Below are positions 8,569-17,691 of a stretch of DNA of 64,000 nt, piece by piece. The notes beneath the pieces were generated by a model. That model was given only the letters and a program-made list of their open reading frames with translations. It did no database searches and was not told where the DNA came from. Source of the stretch: Herbaspirillum rubrisubalbicans (GTDB lineage Bacteria; Pseudomonadota; Gammaproteobacteria; Burkholderiales; Burkholderiaceae_D). How positions within the stretch are numbered: the stretch's first letter is position 1; every line of letters starts with the position of its first letter. A program made the translations under genes and the position numbers. The stretch is from contig NZ_CP024996.1 of NCBI RefSeq assembly GCF_003719195.1, positions 5,553,594 to 5,617,593 of the forward strand. Reading direction: 5' to 3'.

Positions 8569-9144
8569 ATGCACATGTTTTCGTACCAAGATCAGTTTTC
8601 CGCCGCCACCAAGGCCAATCTGCAAGCCCACCTGGACCTCATCAACAATCTGACCGCCAAGGCCTTCGAAGGCGTGGAAAAGATCGTTGAACTGAACCTG
8701 TCGGCCACCAAGGCGACCCTGGAAGAAGCCACCGCCGCCGCCAAGCAACTGGCTGGCGCCAAGGACCCGCAAGAACTGCTGTCGCTGGCCGCCGCCCAAG
8801 CCCAGCCGGGCGCCGAAAAGGCCACCGCCTACAGCCGTCACCTGGCTGGCATCGTGTCCTCGACCCAGGCTGAATTCACCAAGGCTGCCGAAGCCCAGAT
8901 CGCCGACACCAGCCGCAAGCTGTCGGCCCTGATCGATGAAATCAGCAAGAATGCGCCCCCGGGTTCGGAACAAGCCGTCTCCATCCTGAAGGCCACGCTC
9001 ACCAACGCCAACGCGGCCTACGAGCAACTGTCCAAGAACTCCAAGCAAGCCGTGGAAACGCTGGAAGCCAACCTGGCCAACGCAACCAAACAGTTCACTG
9101 CTGCTGCCGAAAAGACCGTCGCTTCGACCCGCGCCAAGAAGTAA
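8569..9144 (+). CDS. phaP: Phasin (polyhydroxyalkanoate granule-associated protein)
   Basis: The 191-residue protein is nearly all amphipathic helix and rich in Ala, Lys, Glu and Thr. It starts MFSYQDQFSAATKANLQAHLDLINNLTAKAF, which is the family N-terminus, and continues VEKIVELNLSATKATLEEA. Phasins coat the surface of poly-3-hydroxybutyrate granules, control granule size and aid polymer turnover. The length and composition match the PhaP1 type. The gene stands alone between its own promoter and a strong terminator, and the two PhaR-like operators suggest repression that is relieved when polymer titrates the regulator. Confidence 0.92.
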   Translation: MHMFSYQDQFSAATKANLQAHLDLINNLTAKAFEGVEKIVELNLSATKATLEEATAAAKQLAGAKDPQELLSLAAAQAQPGAEKATAYSRHLAGIVSSTQAEFTKAAEAQIADTSRKLSALIDEISKNAPPGSEQAVSILKATLTNANAAYEQLSKNSKQAVETLEANLANATKQFTAAAEKTVASTRAKK

Positions 9145-9169
9145 TCTTCACTTCAGGCCGTAAAAACAC

Positions 9170-9201
9170 AACGCCGCCCCGGGTAACCGGAGCGGCGTTT
9201 T
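9170..9201 (+). terminator. Rho-independent terminator after the phasin gene
   Basis: The arms AACGCCGC (9170-9177) and GCGGCGTT (9192-9199) enclose a further CCGG/CCGG pairing and are followed by a short T run. The A-rich left flank means it may also serve the converging FAD dehydrogenase gene. Confidence 0.8.
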
Positions 9202-9233
9202 GCGTTGGGTGATCCACACTTCGGATCAGCACC

Positions 9234-10841
9234 TCATGACTGCGCCACGATATCCAGCGCCAAGGCCTCGGCCACGCGGATGCCATCGATGGCGGCCGAC
9301 ATGATGCCGCCGGCATAACCGGCGCCCTCGCCGGCCGGATACAAACCCTGGGTGTTGAGGCTTTGCAGGGTATGGTCATCGCGCTTGATGCGGATGGGCG
9401 AAGAGGTGCGGGTTTCGATGCCGGTCAGCACGGCGTCGTGCATGGAATAGCCACGGATCTGCTTGTCGAAGGCAGGCAGCGCTTCGCGGATGGCGTCGAT
9501 GGCGTACTTGGGCAGGGAAGGATTCAAGTCGCCCAGCGTCACGCCGGGCTTGTAGGACGGCTCCACACTGCCCAGCTGGGTCGATGGACGGTTGGCGATG
9601 AAGTCGCCCACCAACTGTCCGGGCGCATTGTAGTTGCCGCCGCCCAGTTCATAGGCGCGGCTTTCCCACTCGCGCTGGAAGGCGATGCCGGCCAGCGGAT
9701 GGCCCGGATAATCGGCCGGCGAGATGCCCACCACGATGCCGCTGTTGGCATTGCGCTCATTGCGTGAATACTGGCTCATGCCGTTGGTGACCACGCGGCC
9801 CGGCTCGGAAGTGGCCGCCACCACGGTGCCACCAGGGCACATGCAGAAGCTGTAGACCGAGCGGCCATTGGAGGCGTGGTGCACCAGCTTGTAATCGGCC
9901 GCGCCCAGGATGGGATGGCCGGCGCCAGGGCCGAAGCGGCACTTGTCGATCAGCGACTGCGGGTGTTCGGCGCGAAAACCGATGGAGAACGGCTTGGCCT
10001 CGATGTAGACCCCGCGCTGGTAAAGCATCTCGAAGGTATCACGGGCGCTGTGGCCGATGGCCAGCACCACATGATCGGCCTCGATCTGCTCGCCGTTGGC
10101 CAGGGTCAGGCCACGGATCTTGCCGTCTTCGATCAGCACATCCTCGACGCGCTGCTCGAAGCGGAATTCACCGCCCAGCTTTTCGATCTTCTCGCGCATC
10201 AACTGGATCATCTTGACCAGGCGGAAGGTGCCGATGTGGGGCTTGCTGACATACATGATCTCGGGCGGCGCATCGGCGGCCACGAATTCGGCCAGCACCT
10301 TGCGGCCGTAATGCTTGGGGTCCTTGACCTGGCTGTAGAGCTTGCCGTCGGAGAAGGTACCGGCGCCGCCCTCGCCGAATTGCACATTCGATTCCGGTTT
10401 CAATTCGCGCTGGCGCCACAGGCCCCAGGTGTCCTTGGTGCGTTCGCGCACGGTCTTGCCGCGTTCCAGGATGAGCGGGTTGAAACCCATCTCGGCCAGG
10501 ATCAGCGCCGCGAAGAGGCCGCAGGGGCCGAAGCCGATCACCACCGGGCGCTTCTTCAGCGAGGCCGGGGCACGGGTGACGTAGTGGTAGGAGGTATCGG
10601 GGGTGGGACCAACATTGGTGGTCTTGGCATGACGCGCCAGCACGGCGGGCTCATCCTTCACCTCGACGTCGATGGTGTAGTTCAGGGTGATGGCCGTCTT
10701 CTTGCGGGCATCGTAGCTGCGGCGAAACAGTGTGAAGGACACCAGTTCATCAGCCGGGATGCCCAGGCGGTCGAGGATGGCGGCGTTCAGTTCGTCTTCC
10801 GTATGGTTCAACGGAAGGGTCAGTTCAGAGATGCGCAACAT
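9234..10841 (-). CDS. FAD-dependent dehydrogenase of the COG2509 type
   Basis: The 535-residue protein has an N-terminal domain of about 90 residues (MLRISELTLPLNHTEDELNA onward) followed by a Rossmann FAD-binding site, VIGFGPCGLFAALILAEMG, near residue 100. Further conserved blocks are NVQFGEGGAGTFSDGKLYSQ (about 155), FCMCPGGTVVAA (about 335) and the C-terminal GEGAGYAGGIMSAAIDGIRVAEAL. This order matches the uncharacterised FAD dehydrogenases grouped with HI0933-like proteins. The reaction is unknown. The Cys pair in FCMCPGG is conserved in the family and may be redox active. It is probably monocistronic and faces away from the MarR-GNAT gene. Confidence 0.85.
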   Translation of the reverse strand: MLRISELTLPLNHTEDELNAAILDRLGIPADELVSFTLFRRSYDARKKTAITLNYTIDVEVKDEPAVLARHAKTTNVGPTPDTSYHYVTRAPASLKKRPVVIGFGPCGLFAALILAEMGFNPLILERGKTVRERTKDTWGLWRQRELKPESNVQFGEGGAGTFSDGKLYSQVKDPKHYGRKVLAEFVAADAPPEIMYVSKPHIGTFRLVKMIQLMREKIEKLGGEFRFEQRVEDVLIEDGKIRGLTLANGEQIEADHVVLAIGHSARDTFEMLYQRGVYIEAKPFSIGFRAEHPQSLIDKCRFGPGAGHPILGAADYKLVHHASNGRSVYSFCMCPGGTVVAATSEPGRVVTNGMSQYSRNERNANSGIVVGISPADYPGHPLAGIAFQREWESRAYELGGGNYNAPGQLVGDFIANRPSTQLGSVEPSYKPGVTLGDLNPSLPKYAIDAIREALPAFDKQIRGYSMHDAVLTGIETRTSSPIRIKRDDHTLQSLNTQGLYPAGEGAGYAGGIMSAAIDGIRVAEALALDIVAQS

Positions 10842-11029
10842 GTGCGGGGACTTTCAACAAGACTGGGGATGCAGGAGGTGGCGCAGGCCACGCTGGCCGG
10901 TGGGATCACGGCGCAGGGCTGCGCGAAAGGCGACATTCTACTCCAGCCCGAGCGCGCCTCCCAGCCGCAGCACGGCGCCGGCCAGTTGCGCGGGCGAGAC
11001 AGCGATGCTGGCCGGACATGGCAAACAAG

Positions 11030-11078
11030 TTGCACGTCGCAATCATCTCGCGTTACATTGCTTGCACTTCGCAACCAT
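11030..11078 (+). promoter_or_regulatory. MarR-GNAT promoter with two matching operator half-palindromes
   Basis: The -35 TTGCAC (11030-11035) and -10 TTACAT (11053-11058) are 17 bases apart. A 17-base element, TTGCACGTCGCAATCAT (11030-11046), overlaps the -35. A near-identical copy, TTGCACTTCGCAACCAT (11062-11078), covers the start of transcription. Each contains the inverted repeat TTGC-N5-GCAA. The centres are 32 bases apart, three helical turns, as expected for a MarR dimer pair acting as an autorepressor. Confidence 0.6.
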
Positions 11079-11092
11079 TACAGGAACGTGCC

Positions 11093-12082
11093 ATGGACTA
11101 CGATGGCCTGCACTCTCCCCCGCGCGACCAGACCATCGGCCAGTTGCGCGAACTCTCGCGCAAGCTGGTGCGCGAGCTGGGTTTCATGCGCAGCACCTTG
11201 GCCGGCAGCGACCTGGCGCCCTCGGCGGTGCACGCCATCATCGAGATCGGGCTGCGGCCCGGGCTGCAGGCGCGTGAGCTGGGCGAACTGCTGTACCTGG
11301 ACAAGTCCAATACCAGCCGCCAACTGGTCAAGCTGGAAGCGCTGGGGCTGGTGCGCCGCAGCCCGGTGCCGGGCGATGGCCGCGCCTTCAGCCTGGCGCT
11401 CACCGAGGCCGGGCAGGCGCTGCGCAAGAAGATCGACAAGTTCGCCACCGACCAGGTCTCCGGCGCCTTGCGGCGCATCCTGCCGCAAGACCAGCAGGGC
11501 CTGGTGCGCGCCCTGGCGCTGTATTCGGAAGCGCTGTCGCGTGACAATCCCAATGCCGTAGTGCCTCCGGGCAAGGCCGTGGCCACGCCATTGCGCAGCG
11601 GCTACCAGCCCGGCTGCATCGGCGACATCGCCAGCCTGCACGCCCGTTACTATGCCCAGGCCGCCGGCTTCGGCGCGTTCTTCGAGCATAAGGTGGCCAG
11701 CGAACTGGGCGCCTTTGCCCAAGCGCTGCCCACGCCCGGCAAGCAACTCTGGACCCACGCAGAACAGGGACGCACCCTGGCCTCGATCGTCATCGATGGT
11801 GACCTGGCCAGCGGCATGGCGCACCTGCGCTGGTTCATCGTCGACGACAGCCTGCGCGGGGCCGGGGTCGGCCGGCGCCTGTTGGAACAGGCCATGGCCT
11901 TCCTCGATGCTCACCATTTCGATTGCTATCTGTGGACCTTCCGGGGCCTGGATGCGGCGCGCCACCTGTACCTGTCGGCCGGCTTCGAACTGGCCGAGGA
12001 GTCGTCCGGGGAACAATGGGGTAGCCGCGTGGTGGAACAACGTTATACCCGGGCCGCGCGCAGGAAGCCGAAGCATAAGTAG
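11093..12082 (+). CDS. MarR-type regulator fused to a GNAT acetyltransferase domain
   Basis: The start is ATG at 11093 (MDYDGLHSPPRDQ) behind AGGAA; the frame is open upstream but there it overlaps the promoter and operators. The protein is 329 residues. Residues 1-155 form a winged-helix MarR domain (GLRPGLQARELGELLYLDKSNTSRQLVKLEALGLVRRSP). Residues 165-325 form a GNAT domain with the acetyl-CoA loop RGAGVGRRLLEQAMAFL. Such fusions are common in Proteobacteria and are thought to couple gene control to modification of a small molecule or protein; the target is unknown. The two TTGC-N5-GCAA sites in its promoter suggest autoregulation. Confidence 0.85.
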   Translation: MDYDGLHSPPRDQTIGQLRELSRKLVRELGFMRSTLAGSDLAPSAVHAIIEIGLRPGLQARELGELLYLDKSNTSRQLVKLEALGLVRRSPVPGDGRAFSLALTEAGQALRKKIDKFATDQVSGALRRILPQDQQGLVRALALYSEALSRDNPNAVVPPGKAVATPLRSGYQPGCIGDIASLHARYYAQAAGFGAFFEHKVASELGAFAQALPTPGKQLWTHAEQGRTLASIVIDGDLASGMAHLRWFIVDDSLRGAGVGRRLLEQAMAFLDAHHFDCYLWTFRGLDAARHLYLSAGFELAEESSGEQWGSRVVEQRYTRAARRKPKHK

Positions 12083-12299
12083 CGACGTGTAGGCGGCAAG
12101 TATCGATCTGCCCGGACTTGTTACCAGAACCAGCCCCGCCGCGCTGGTTCGGTGCTTGCGCCGGCCCCGCACGGCACCGCGCTGACACACCTGGAAACAC
12201 AACATTACAGTCTTAAAGAGGCCGGACTCCTACAGTGGCTCCACAGCGCAAGTTCATCTGCGCTGCATCCACGCCAGACCAACCTTGCAGGAGTCCACC

Positions 12300-12638
12300 A
12301 TGAAAACCACAACAAGCCGCCTCGCCTTTGCCCTTCTCACTACCGTTGGCTCGCTCGGCGCCCTCGTCGCCACTGCCCCTGCCGCCCAGGCGCAGGTGGT
12401 GGGCGTGGACGTGCGCATCGGCGTGCCACCGCCCGCCCCGCGCTATGAAGTGGTGCCGCCGCCGCGCCACGGCTATGCCTGGGCGCCGGGCTACTGGGCC
12501 TGGAACGGCCATCGCCACGTCTGGGTCGGCGGCCATTGGGAGCGGATGCGCCGCGACTACGTGCGCTATGAACCGGCCCACTGGCAGCAAGGCCCGGGCG
12601 GCGGCTGGCACTTCATTCCGGGTCGTTGGGTGCGCTGA
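12300..12638 (+). CDS. YXWGXW-repeat exported protein
   Basis: The start is ATG at 12300, eight bases after a GCAGGAG site. The first 33 residues are a signal peptide (MKTTTSRLAFALLTTVGSLG, cleavage after AQA). The mature protein of about 80 residues is rich in Pro, Trp, Tyr, His and Arg and carries several YxWxPGYW / HVWVGGHWE / WHFIPGRWVR units, the YXWGXW repeat of unknown function. It is probably periplasmic. Its last 26 bases overlap the 3' end of mnmC, which runs the opposite way. Confidence 0.85.
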   Translation: MKTTTSRLAFALLTTVGSLGALVATAPAAQAQVVGVDVRIGVPPPAPRYEVVPPPRHGYAWAPGYWAWNGHRHVWVGGHWERMRRDYVRYEPAHWQQGPGGGWHFIPGRWVR

Positions 12639-14493
12639 GCTCAGCCGCGAACACCCCTTTGAAGCGCGCCGGATCAAGCGCAGCCACCAGATCACGCGGC
12701 AAGGGCAGCGGCTCGCGCTCCAGCATGGCCGCCAGCAACTCGGCCATCAGCGGCGCCCAGATCAGGCCGCGCGAGGCATAGCCAAGCAAACTGTACAGCC
12801 CTTCCTGCTCGGGCAAGGCGCCCACCAACGGCAGGCGATCGGGCGCGATGCAGCGCTGGCCGACCCGGCCCGGCTGGCTGGCGGTAGCCTCGGGCAAGGC
12901 AACGTGGCTGGCGATCTGCGGCAGCATGTGCTGTAGCCGGGCCAGGTTGTCGGCATGACTGTCGGCGCGCAGGTTGGGATCATCGAACCGGTCGTAGCTG
13001 GCGCCCAGTGCAATCTGGCCGGCGTAGGGTCGGGTCAGGTAGCCATCGCCGCACAAGGCATACGGCAGGTCGGGAAAACCCGCGGCCGGCAAGTGCGTGA
13101 CCTGCCCGCGCACGGCGTTCAAAGGCAGTTCGGCCAATTGCGCCAAGGCGCTGGCCTGGGCGCCGGCGGCGAAGATCACCACCGGTGCTTGTGCAATCAC
13201 CTCGCCTGCAGCATCGCGTGCCTGCCATTGCCCGGCTTCACGTTGCAGGCGGCTCACTGCACGTGCGAAATGGGTCGCCACCTCGCCCTGCTCACGCGCC
13301 ACCGCCAGCATCCGCCGACACACCGAAGGCGGATGGAGCCAGCCCGCTTCCGGGAAGAAATAGCCGCCGCCCATGGTCGCCATGCCCAGTGCCGCCGCCG
13401 TTTCCTCAGCCGACATCCAGCGCGCGTAACGATCTGGATACTGCCACTGCCGCGCCCCCTGTTCGAAGGACCAGGCTTGCTTGGCATCGCGTCCGAATTG
13501 CAGGATGCCGCAACATTCGCCCCGGATGGCCGCCGCCTCCTCCAGCCCGACACCGCCCAAGGCCTGCCAGCGCTGCGCGGCAAACAGGAAGGCGGCGCGC
13601 GTGAGGCGGGCCAGCGGGCTGTCGTCGCGTGCCAAGGCCGGCATGAACAGGCCACCATGGTTGCCGGAGGCGCGGGTGGCCACCTGCGGGCCGGCATCGA
13701 TGAGTTCGATACGCCAGCCGCGCGCGCTCAGGCGCTCGGCGGCAGCGGTGCCGGCCAGGCCGGCGCCGATCACCAGCGCATGGCGGGGATGCTGCGCATC
13801 ACGCTGCAAAGGCGTATCCAAAGTTGCCACATGGGTAGCAGGCCGCGCCCAGGCCGGGGCGTAGCGCAAGGCCAGCGCGCCATCGCGCTCCTGACCCGTG
13901 AAGCCGACCTGGCGCATGGCTGCCGCCAGCGGCGCCTGCCCGGCCGCACCGAACACCAGCGCCTGCGCGCCGGTCCAGGCCAGGCGCGCCAGGCGCTTGC
14001 AGGCGTGGGCGTGCCAGCCGGGCGCGTCCGGGTCGAAGCGCTCTGCCTCGGCGTGCAGGTAGAACAGGTCGATGGGCGCGTCCAGCCGCGCCAGCTCTTC
14101 TTCCAGCGCGCCCCAGATCAAGGTCAGCGTGAGGCGGCCCTCATCCAGCAGCAAGCGGTGCGTGCCCGGCAAGGGCAAGGGCCAGGCCGCGCGCAAGGCC
14201 TGTGCATAAGTCAAATCCGGGTGCAGCGCTTGTGGCGCGGGCGGATGCGGCAGGATAGCCACGTAATGCAGGCGCTGTGCCCCGCCCTGCCCTTGCTCGC
14301 GCTGTCGGGCAAAGGCGTGCCAGGTGGCGAAGAAGCTGTGACCCAGGCCGAAATGCAGGTCCAGTACGGTGGCGCTGTGCTGCTGGCGCAAGCAGTCGGG
14401 TACGGCATCGAGCGCGGGCATGAGGCGATCGGCCTCGGCGTGCCAGGCGGCCAGCAGTTCGGGGCCGGCCAGTTGAAGGGGACGAGCAGGCAT
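12613..14493 (-). CDS. mnmC: Bifunctional tRNA mnm5s2U34 biosynthesis protein MnmC
   Basis: The protein makes the last two steps of 5-methylaminomethyl-2-thiouridine at the tRNA wobble base. Residues 1-230 are the methyltransferase half, with VLDLHFGLGHSFFATWHAF in place of the usual GFGTGLNFL loop. Residues 245-620 are the FAD half, which removes the carboxymethyl group, with HALVIGAGLAGTAAAERLSARGW as its nucleotide site. I chose ATG at 14493 (MPARPLQLAGPELL); ATG at 14532 is also possible. The first 40 or so residues found in enterobacterial MnmC are missing. mnmG, which supplies the substrate modification, lies elsewhere in this window (43.9-45.8 kb). Confidence 0.85.
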   Translation of the reverse strand: MPARPLQLAGPELLAAWHAEADRLMPALDAVPDCLRQQHSATVLDLHFGLGHSFFATWHAFARQREQGQGGAQRLHYVAILPHPPAPQALHPDLTYAQALRAAWPLPLPGTHRLLLDEGRLTLTLIWGALEEELARLDAPIDLFYLHAEAERFDPDAPGWHAHACKRLARLAWTGAQALVFGAAGQAPLAAAMRQVGFTGQERDGALALRYAPAWARPATHVATLDTPLQRDAQHPRHALVIGAGLAGTAAAERLSARGWRIELIDAGPQVATRASGNHGGLFMPALARDDSPLARLTRAAFLFAAQRWQALGGVGLEEAAAIRGECCGILQFGRDAKQAWSFEQGARQWQYPDRYARWMSAEETAAALGMATMGGGYFFPEAGWLHPPSVCRRMLAVAREQGEVATHFARAVSRLQREAGQWQARDAAGEVIAQAPVVIFAAGAQASALAQLAELPLNAVRGQVTHLPAAGFPDLPYALCGDGYLTRPYAGQIALGASYDRFDDPNLRADSHADNLARLQHMLPQIASHVALPEATASQPGRVGQRCIAPDRLPLVGALPEQEGLYSLLGYASRGLIWAPLMAELLAAMLEREPLPLPRDLVAALDPARFKGVFAAELSAPNDPE

Positions 14494-14672
14494 CTTGGAA
14501 AGCCCTGTGGATAAATCAGACAAGGCCGCCATTCTACGCTGCTGCCCCTCGCCGACCTTGCGCCGTGACAAGCTGTACCCCTGCCTGGATCGCGCAATAG
14601 GACAGCCGATATGAAGAAAAGCCGCAACGGCAATGCCGTGCGGCCTGGTTTAGAGACATAGGGTGAAGTTTT

Positions 14673-17513
14673 CTACAACATGGCCCGCTCTTCGCGCAGC
14701 ATCTGCTCGAACTTCTCGGGCGCCACCGGCGGGCTGAACAGGTAACCCTGGATCTCATCGCAACCGTAGTGACGCAGGTAGTCGAGCTGCTCATCGGTCT
14801 CCACCCCTTCGGCGATCACGCGCAGCTTCAAGTGGCGCGCCAGCGAGATGATGGAGGCGGTGATGGCGGCATCGTCGGCGTCGATGGTGATGTCGCGCAC
14901 GAAGGAGCGGTCGATCTTGAGCACGTCGATGGGGAAGCGCTTGAGATAGGCCAGCGAGGAATAACCGGTGCCGAAGTCATCGATGGACAAGCGTATGCCC
15001 AGCTTCTTCAAGCCAGCCAGGATGCCGATGGCGTGCTCGACATCGGTCATCATCAGGCTCTCGGTCAATTCGATCTCCAGCGAGGCCGGGGGCAGGCCGG
15101 TGTCGGCCAGTACATCGGCAATGGAGGAGACCAGGTCCTTCTGCAGGAATTGCCCCACCGAAAGGTTGACCGAGACGCTGATATCTTCATGCCCGGCCAG
15201 TTGCCACTGGCGGCATTGGGTGCAGGCGGTGCGCAGCACCCAGGCGCCGATGGGCAGGATCAAGCCGGTCTCTTCGGCCAGGCCGATGAAGCGTGCCGGC
15301 GAGACCATGCCCAGTTGCGGATGCAGCCAGCGGATCAGCGCTTCGCAGCCGACCACGCGGCCCGAGGCCAGGTCCACCTTGGGCTGGTAATGCAGCAGGA
15401 ATTCGCCATGGTCGAGCGCATTGCGCAGGTCACCTTCGATGCGCAAGCGTTCCAGCGCCTGTTCGTTCATGGCCGGGGTATAGAACTGGAAATTGTTGCG
15501 ACCGGTCTGCTTGCCGCGGTACATGGCGATGTCGGCGTGCTTGATCAGCGTCTCGCCATCGGTGCCATCGTTGGGGTAGCAGGCCACGCCGATGCTGCAG
15601 GTCATGAAGAGGGTATGGCCGCCCAGCGTCACGGGCGCGGCCACCGCATCCATGATGCGTTGCAGGCTGCGGGTGTCGAGCGTGAGTTCATCCTGCTCGG
15701 GCAAGATCATGATGAATTCATCGCCGCCCAGGCGCGCCACCGTATCGGCTTCCCGCACGGCTGCGCGCAGGCGCCCGGCCACGGTGCGCAACAGGGTGTC
15801 GCCGGCCTTGTGGCCCAGCGTGTCGTTGACGAACTTGAAGCGGTCCAGGTCCACGAACACCACCCACAGGGCCTGCTTCTGGCGCTCGGCCGCCCCGATG
15901 GCCTGTTCCAGGTGATGGCGCAGCATGTGACGATTGATCAGGCCGGTGAGGGTGTCGCGGCTGGCCTGGAATTCCAGCTCGGCCTCGTAACGCTTCATGG
16001 AGGTGATGTCGTAGAGCGCTGCCACGAAATGGGTGACCTCGCCGTTCTCATCACGCACCGGGGCGATGTAGAAATCGTTCCACAGCTCCGAACCATCCTT
16101 GTGGTAGTTGCGCAGGACCACGTTGTGCTCGCGCTGTTCGCGCATGGCGATCCACACGGTTTCGAAACCGTCCGGGTCGCTGTCGCGCCCCTCCAGGAAG
16201 CGGATGCTCTTGCCCACCGCCTCGGCGCTGCTGTAGCCGGTGATGCGGGCGAAGGCCGGGTTGACGTATTCGATGGTGTAGTCGGGCTGGCGCGCCGAGA
16301 GGATCAGGATGGCATTGGCGCTAGCCTCGATGGCCTGGTGGCGCAGCCGCAGCGCGCGCTCGGCCAGGCGACGGGCCTTGATGTCGTCCGACAGCAGGGC
16401 ATTGGTGGTGCGCAGCTCGGCGGTCTTTTCTTCCACCAGTTGCTGCACCCGGTGCGAGCGCATCGATAGCGCCCGCATGTAGGCCGCGCCCAGCAGCGAG
16501 GCGATCACGCCCACCAGCAGGATCAGCAGCGAGCCATAGTGATCGGCAAAGACCGAACGCGGCGGGATGCTGATTTCCATGTGCCAGCGCTGGCCGGCGA
16601 TGTCGAAGCTGGTGACGGTGTTGGAGGGATGGCGGAAGAAGCTGCCCGGCTTGATGATCTGGTCCAGCCACTGGCTCTGCTGGGCCACGCTGTCGTGGCG
16701 GTACACCAGCTTGTCGGCGGTGGCTTGCGGGCCTACGTAGATGCGCAGGCCGATCTCGTGGTCAGACATCAGACCGGCGCCATCGAGGATCTTCTGCACC
16801 AGGCCATCCAGTTCCAGCACGGCGGTGGTGTCGCCCACCAGCAGCGCGCGTCGCGCGGCCAGGTCGGTGGGTTGCACGCCGCCCCGGTAGACTGGCTGGA
16901 TCACCAGCAGGCCGCGCTCCTCCGGGCCGAATTGCGCCAGCCGGATCGGTGGCGTGGAGGCCGGATAGCCGCTGGCCAGGGCGGCATCAAGCGCCTGCAT
17001 GATGGCCGCATTGCCCGACACGTCCAGCCCCAGCGCGGCGGCATTGCCGGCCAGCGGCTCCAGGTAATCCACTACCAGGTAGAACGGCTTCTGTGGTGCG
17101 CGTTGCGGCTGGCCATCCTGCAACGCAGTGATCTCGAAGTCGGGCTTGACGCCCTGGCGCAGCGCTTCGAACACCGGCCGATCTTCATCGGAGACGAAGC
17201 GCTGCACGCTGAAGGCGCGCACGTAGGGGTAGCGCTCCAGCAGCGGACGGGTGAAGTTGTCGAACTGTTCGCGCGAGGGATCGCCCACGGTGGCATAGAA
17301 ATGGTTCACCACCGACTGCACCTGGACCGCCTCTTCCAGCCCGCGCTGGATGGTGAAGGCGCGCAGGCCGGCCCGGCGCTCGAAGTCCAGGTTCACGGCA
17401 TCTTCTTCCAGATGGCTGGTGGCGACGAATACCGTCACGGTGGCGCACAGGCCCAGCATCAGCGTGAGCGATGCCGACAACGTTGCCCCCAGCTTGTTGA
17501 TCACACGCTGCAT
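14673..17513 (-). CDS. Membrane CHASE-PAS-GGDEF-EAL cyclic-di-GMP protein
   Basis: A 946-residue sensor. Residues 11-31 and about 325-345 are membrane helices that bracket a periplasmic CHASE domain (FYATVGDPSREQFDNFTRPLL). A PAS domain follows at about 385-510 (YTIEYVNPAFARITGYS). The diguanylate cyclase domain has an intact active site, RLGGDEFIMIL, and an inhibitory RxxD site (READ) five residues before GGDEF. The phosphodiesterase domain is also intact (CEALIRW near 745, and DDFGTGYSSLAYLKRFPIDVLKIDRSF). Both halves therefore look active, so net output cannot be predicted. It probably ties an extracellular signal to biofilm or motility control. Confidence 0.93.
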   Translation of the reverse strand: MQRVINKLGATLSASLTLMLGLCATVTVFVATSHLEEDAVNLDFERRAGLRAFTIQRGLEEAVQVQSVVNHFYATVGDPSREQFDNFTRPLLERYPYVRAFSVQRFVSDEDRPVFEALRQGVKPDFEITALQDGQPQRAPQKPFYLVVDYLEPLAGNAAALGLDVSGNAAIMQALDAALASGYPASTPPIRLAQFGPEERGLLVIQPVYRGGVQPTDLAARRALLVGDTTAVLELDGLVQKILDGAGLMSDHEIGLRIYVGPQATADKLVYRHDSVAQQSQWLDQIIKPGSFFRHPSNTVTSFDIAGQRWHMEISIPPRSVFADHYGSLLILLVGVIASLLGAAYMRALSMRSHRVQQLVEEKTAELRTTNALLSDDIKARRLAERALRLRHQAIEASANAILILSARQPDYTIEYVNPAFARITGYSSAEAVGKSIRFLEGRDSDPDGFETVWIAMREQREHNVVLRNYHKDGSELWNDFYIAPVRDENGEVTHFVAALYDITSMKRYEAELEFQASRDTLTGLINRHMLRHHLEQAIGAAERQKQALWVVFVDLDRFKFVNDTLGHKAGDTLLRTVAGRLRAAVREADTVARLGGDEFIMILPEQDELTLDTRSLQRIMDAVAAPVTLGGHTLFMTCSIGVACYPNDGTDGETLIKHADIAMYRGKQTGRNNFQFYTPAMNEQALERLRIEGDLRNALDHGEFLLHYQPKVDLASGRVVGCEALIRWLHPQLGMVSPARFIGLAEETGLILPIGAWVLRTACTQCRQWQLAGHEDISVSVNLSVGQFLQKDLVSSIADVLADTGLPPASLEIELTESLMMTDVEHAIGILAGLKKLGIRLSIDDFGTGYSSLAYLKRFPIDVLKIDRSFVRDITIDADDAAITASIISLARHLKLRVIAEGVETDEQLDYLRHYGCDEIQGYLFSPPVAPEKFEQMLREERAML

Positions 17514-17592
17514 AAACGAATCGTTATTTATCTGTCTCTAGAACTCTAGGTGAGCCCGATCATAATCTGGACTAAGCCTTGTTATCGGCCTG

Positions 17593-17615
17593 GATGGATT
17601 TATTTTTAATCCATC
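17593..17615. other. Hairpin between the GGDEF-EAL gene and the CobW gene
   Basis: GATGGATT (17593-17600) and AATCCATC (17608-17615) form a perfect 8-bp stem around a T-rich loop. A second perfect stem, CCGGCCTG-tact-CAGGCCGG, lies at 17666-17685 immediately after the CobW stop codon. The second is placed to act as the CobW terminator, although no T run follows it. Confidence 0.4.
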
Positions 17616-17691
17616 GGCGCCAAGGCCCTGCCAACCGGCTCGCGCGTATTGCCCAGAGGGAATACCCGGCCTGTACTCAGGCCGGTACGAC

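Noticed and set aside
14516..14524. Single perfect DnaA box upstream of mnmC
   Set aside because: An isolated TTATCCACA is expected occasionally by chance; there is no cluster or AT-rich element beside it.
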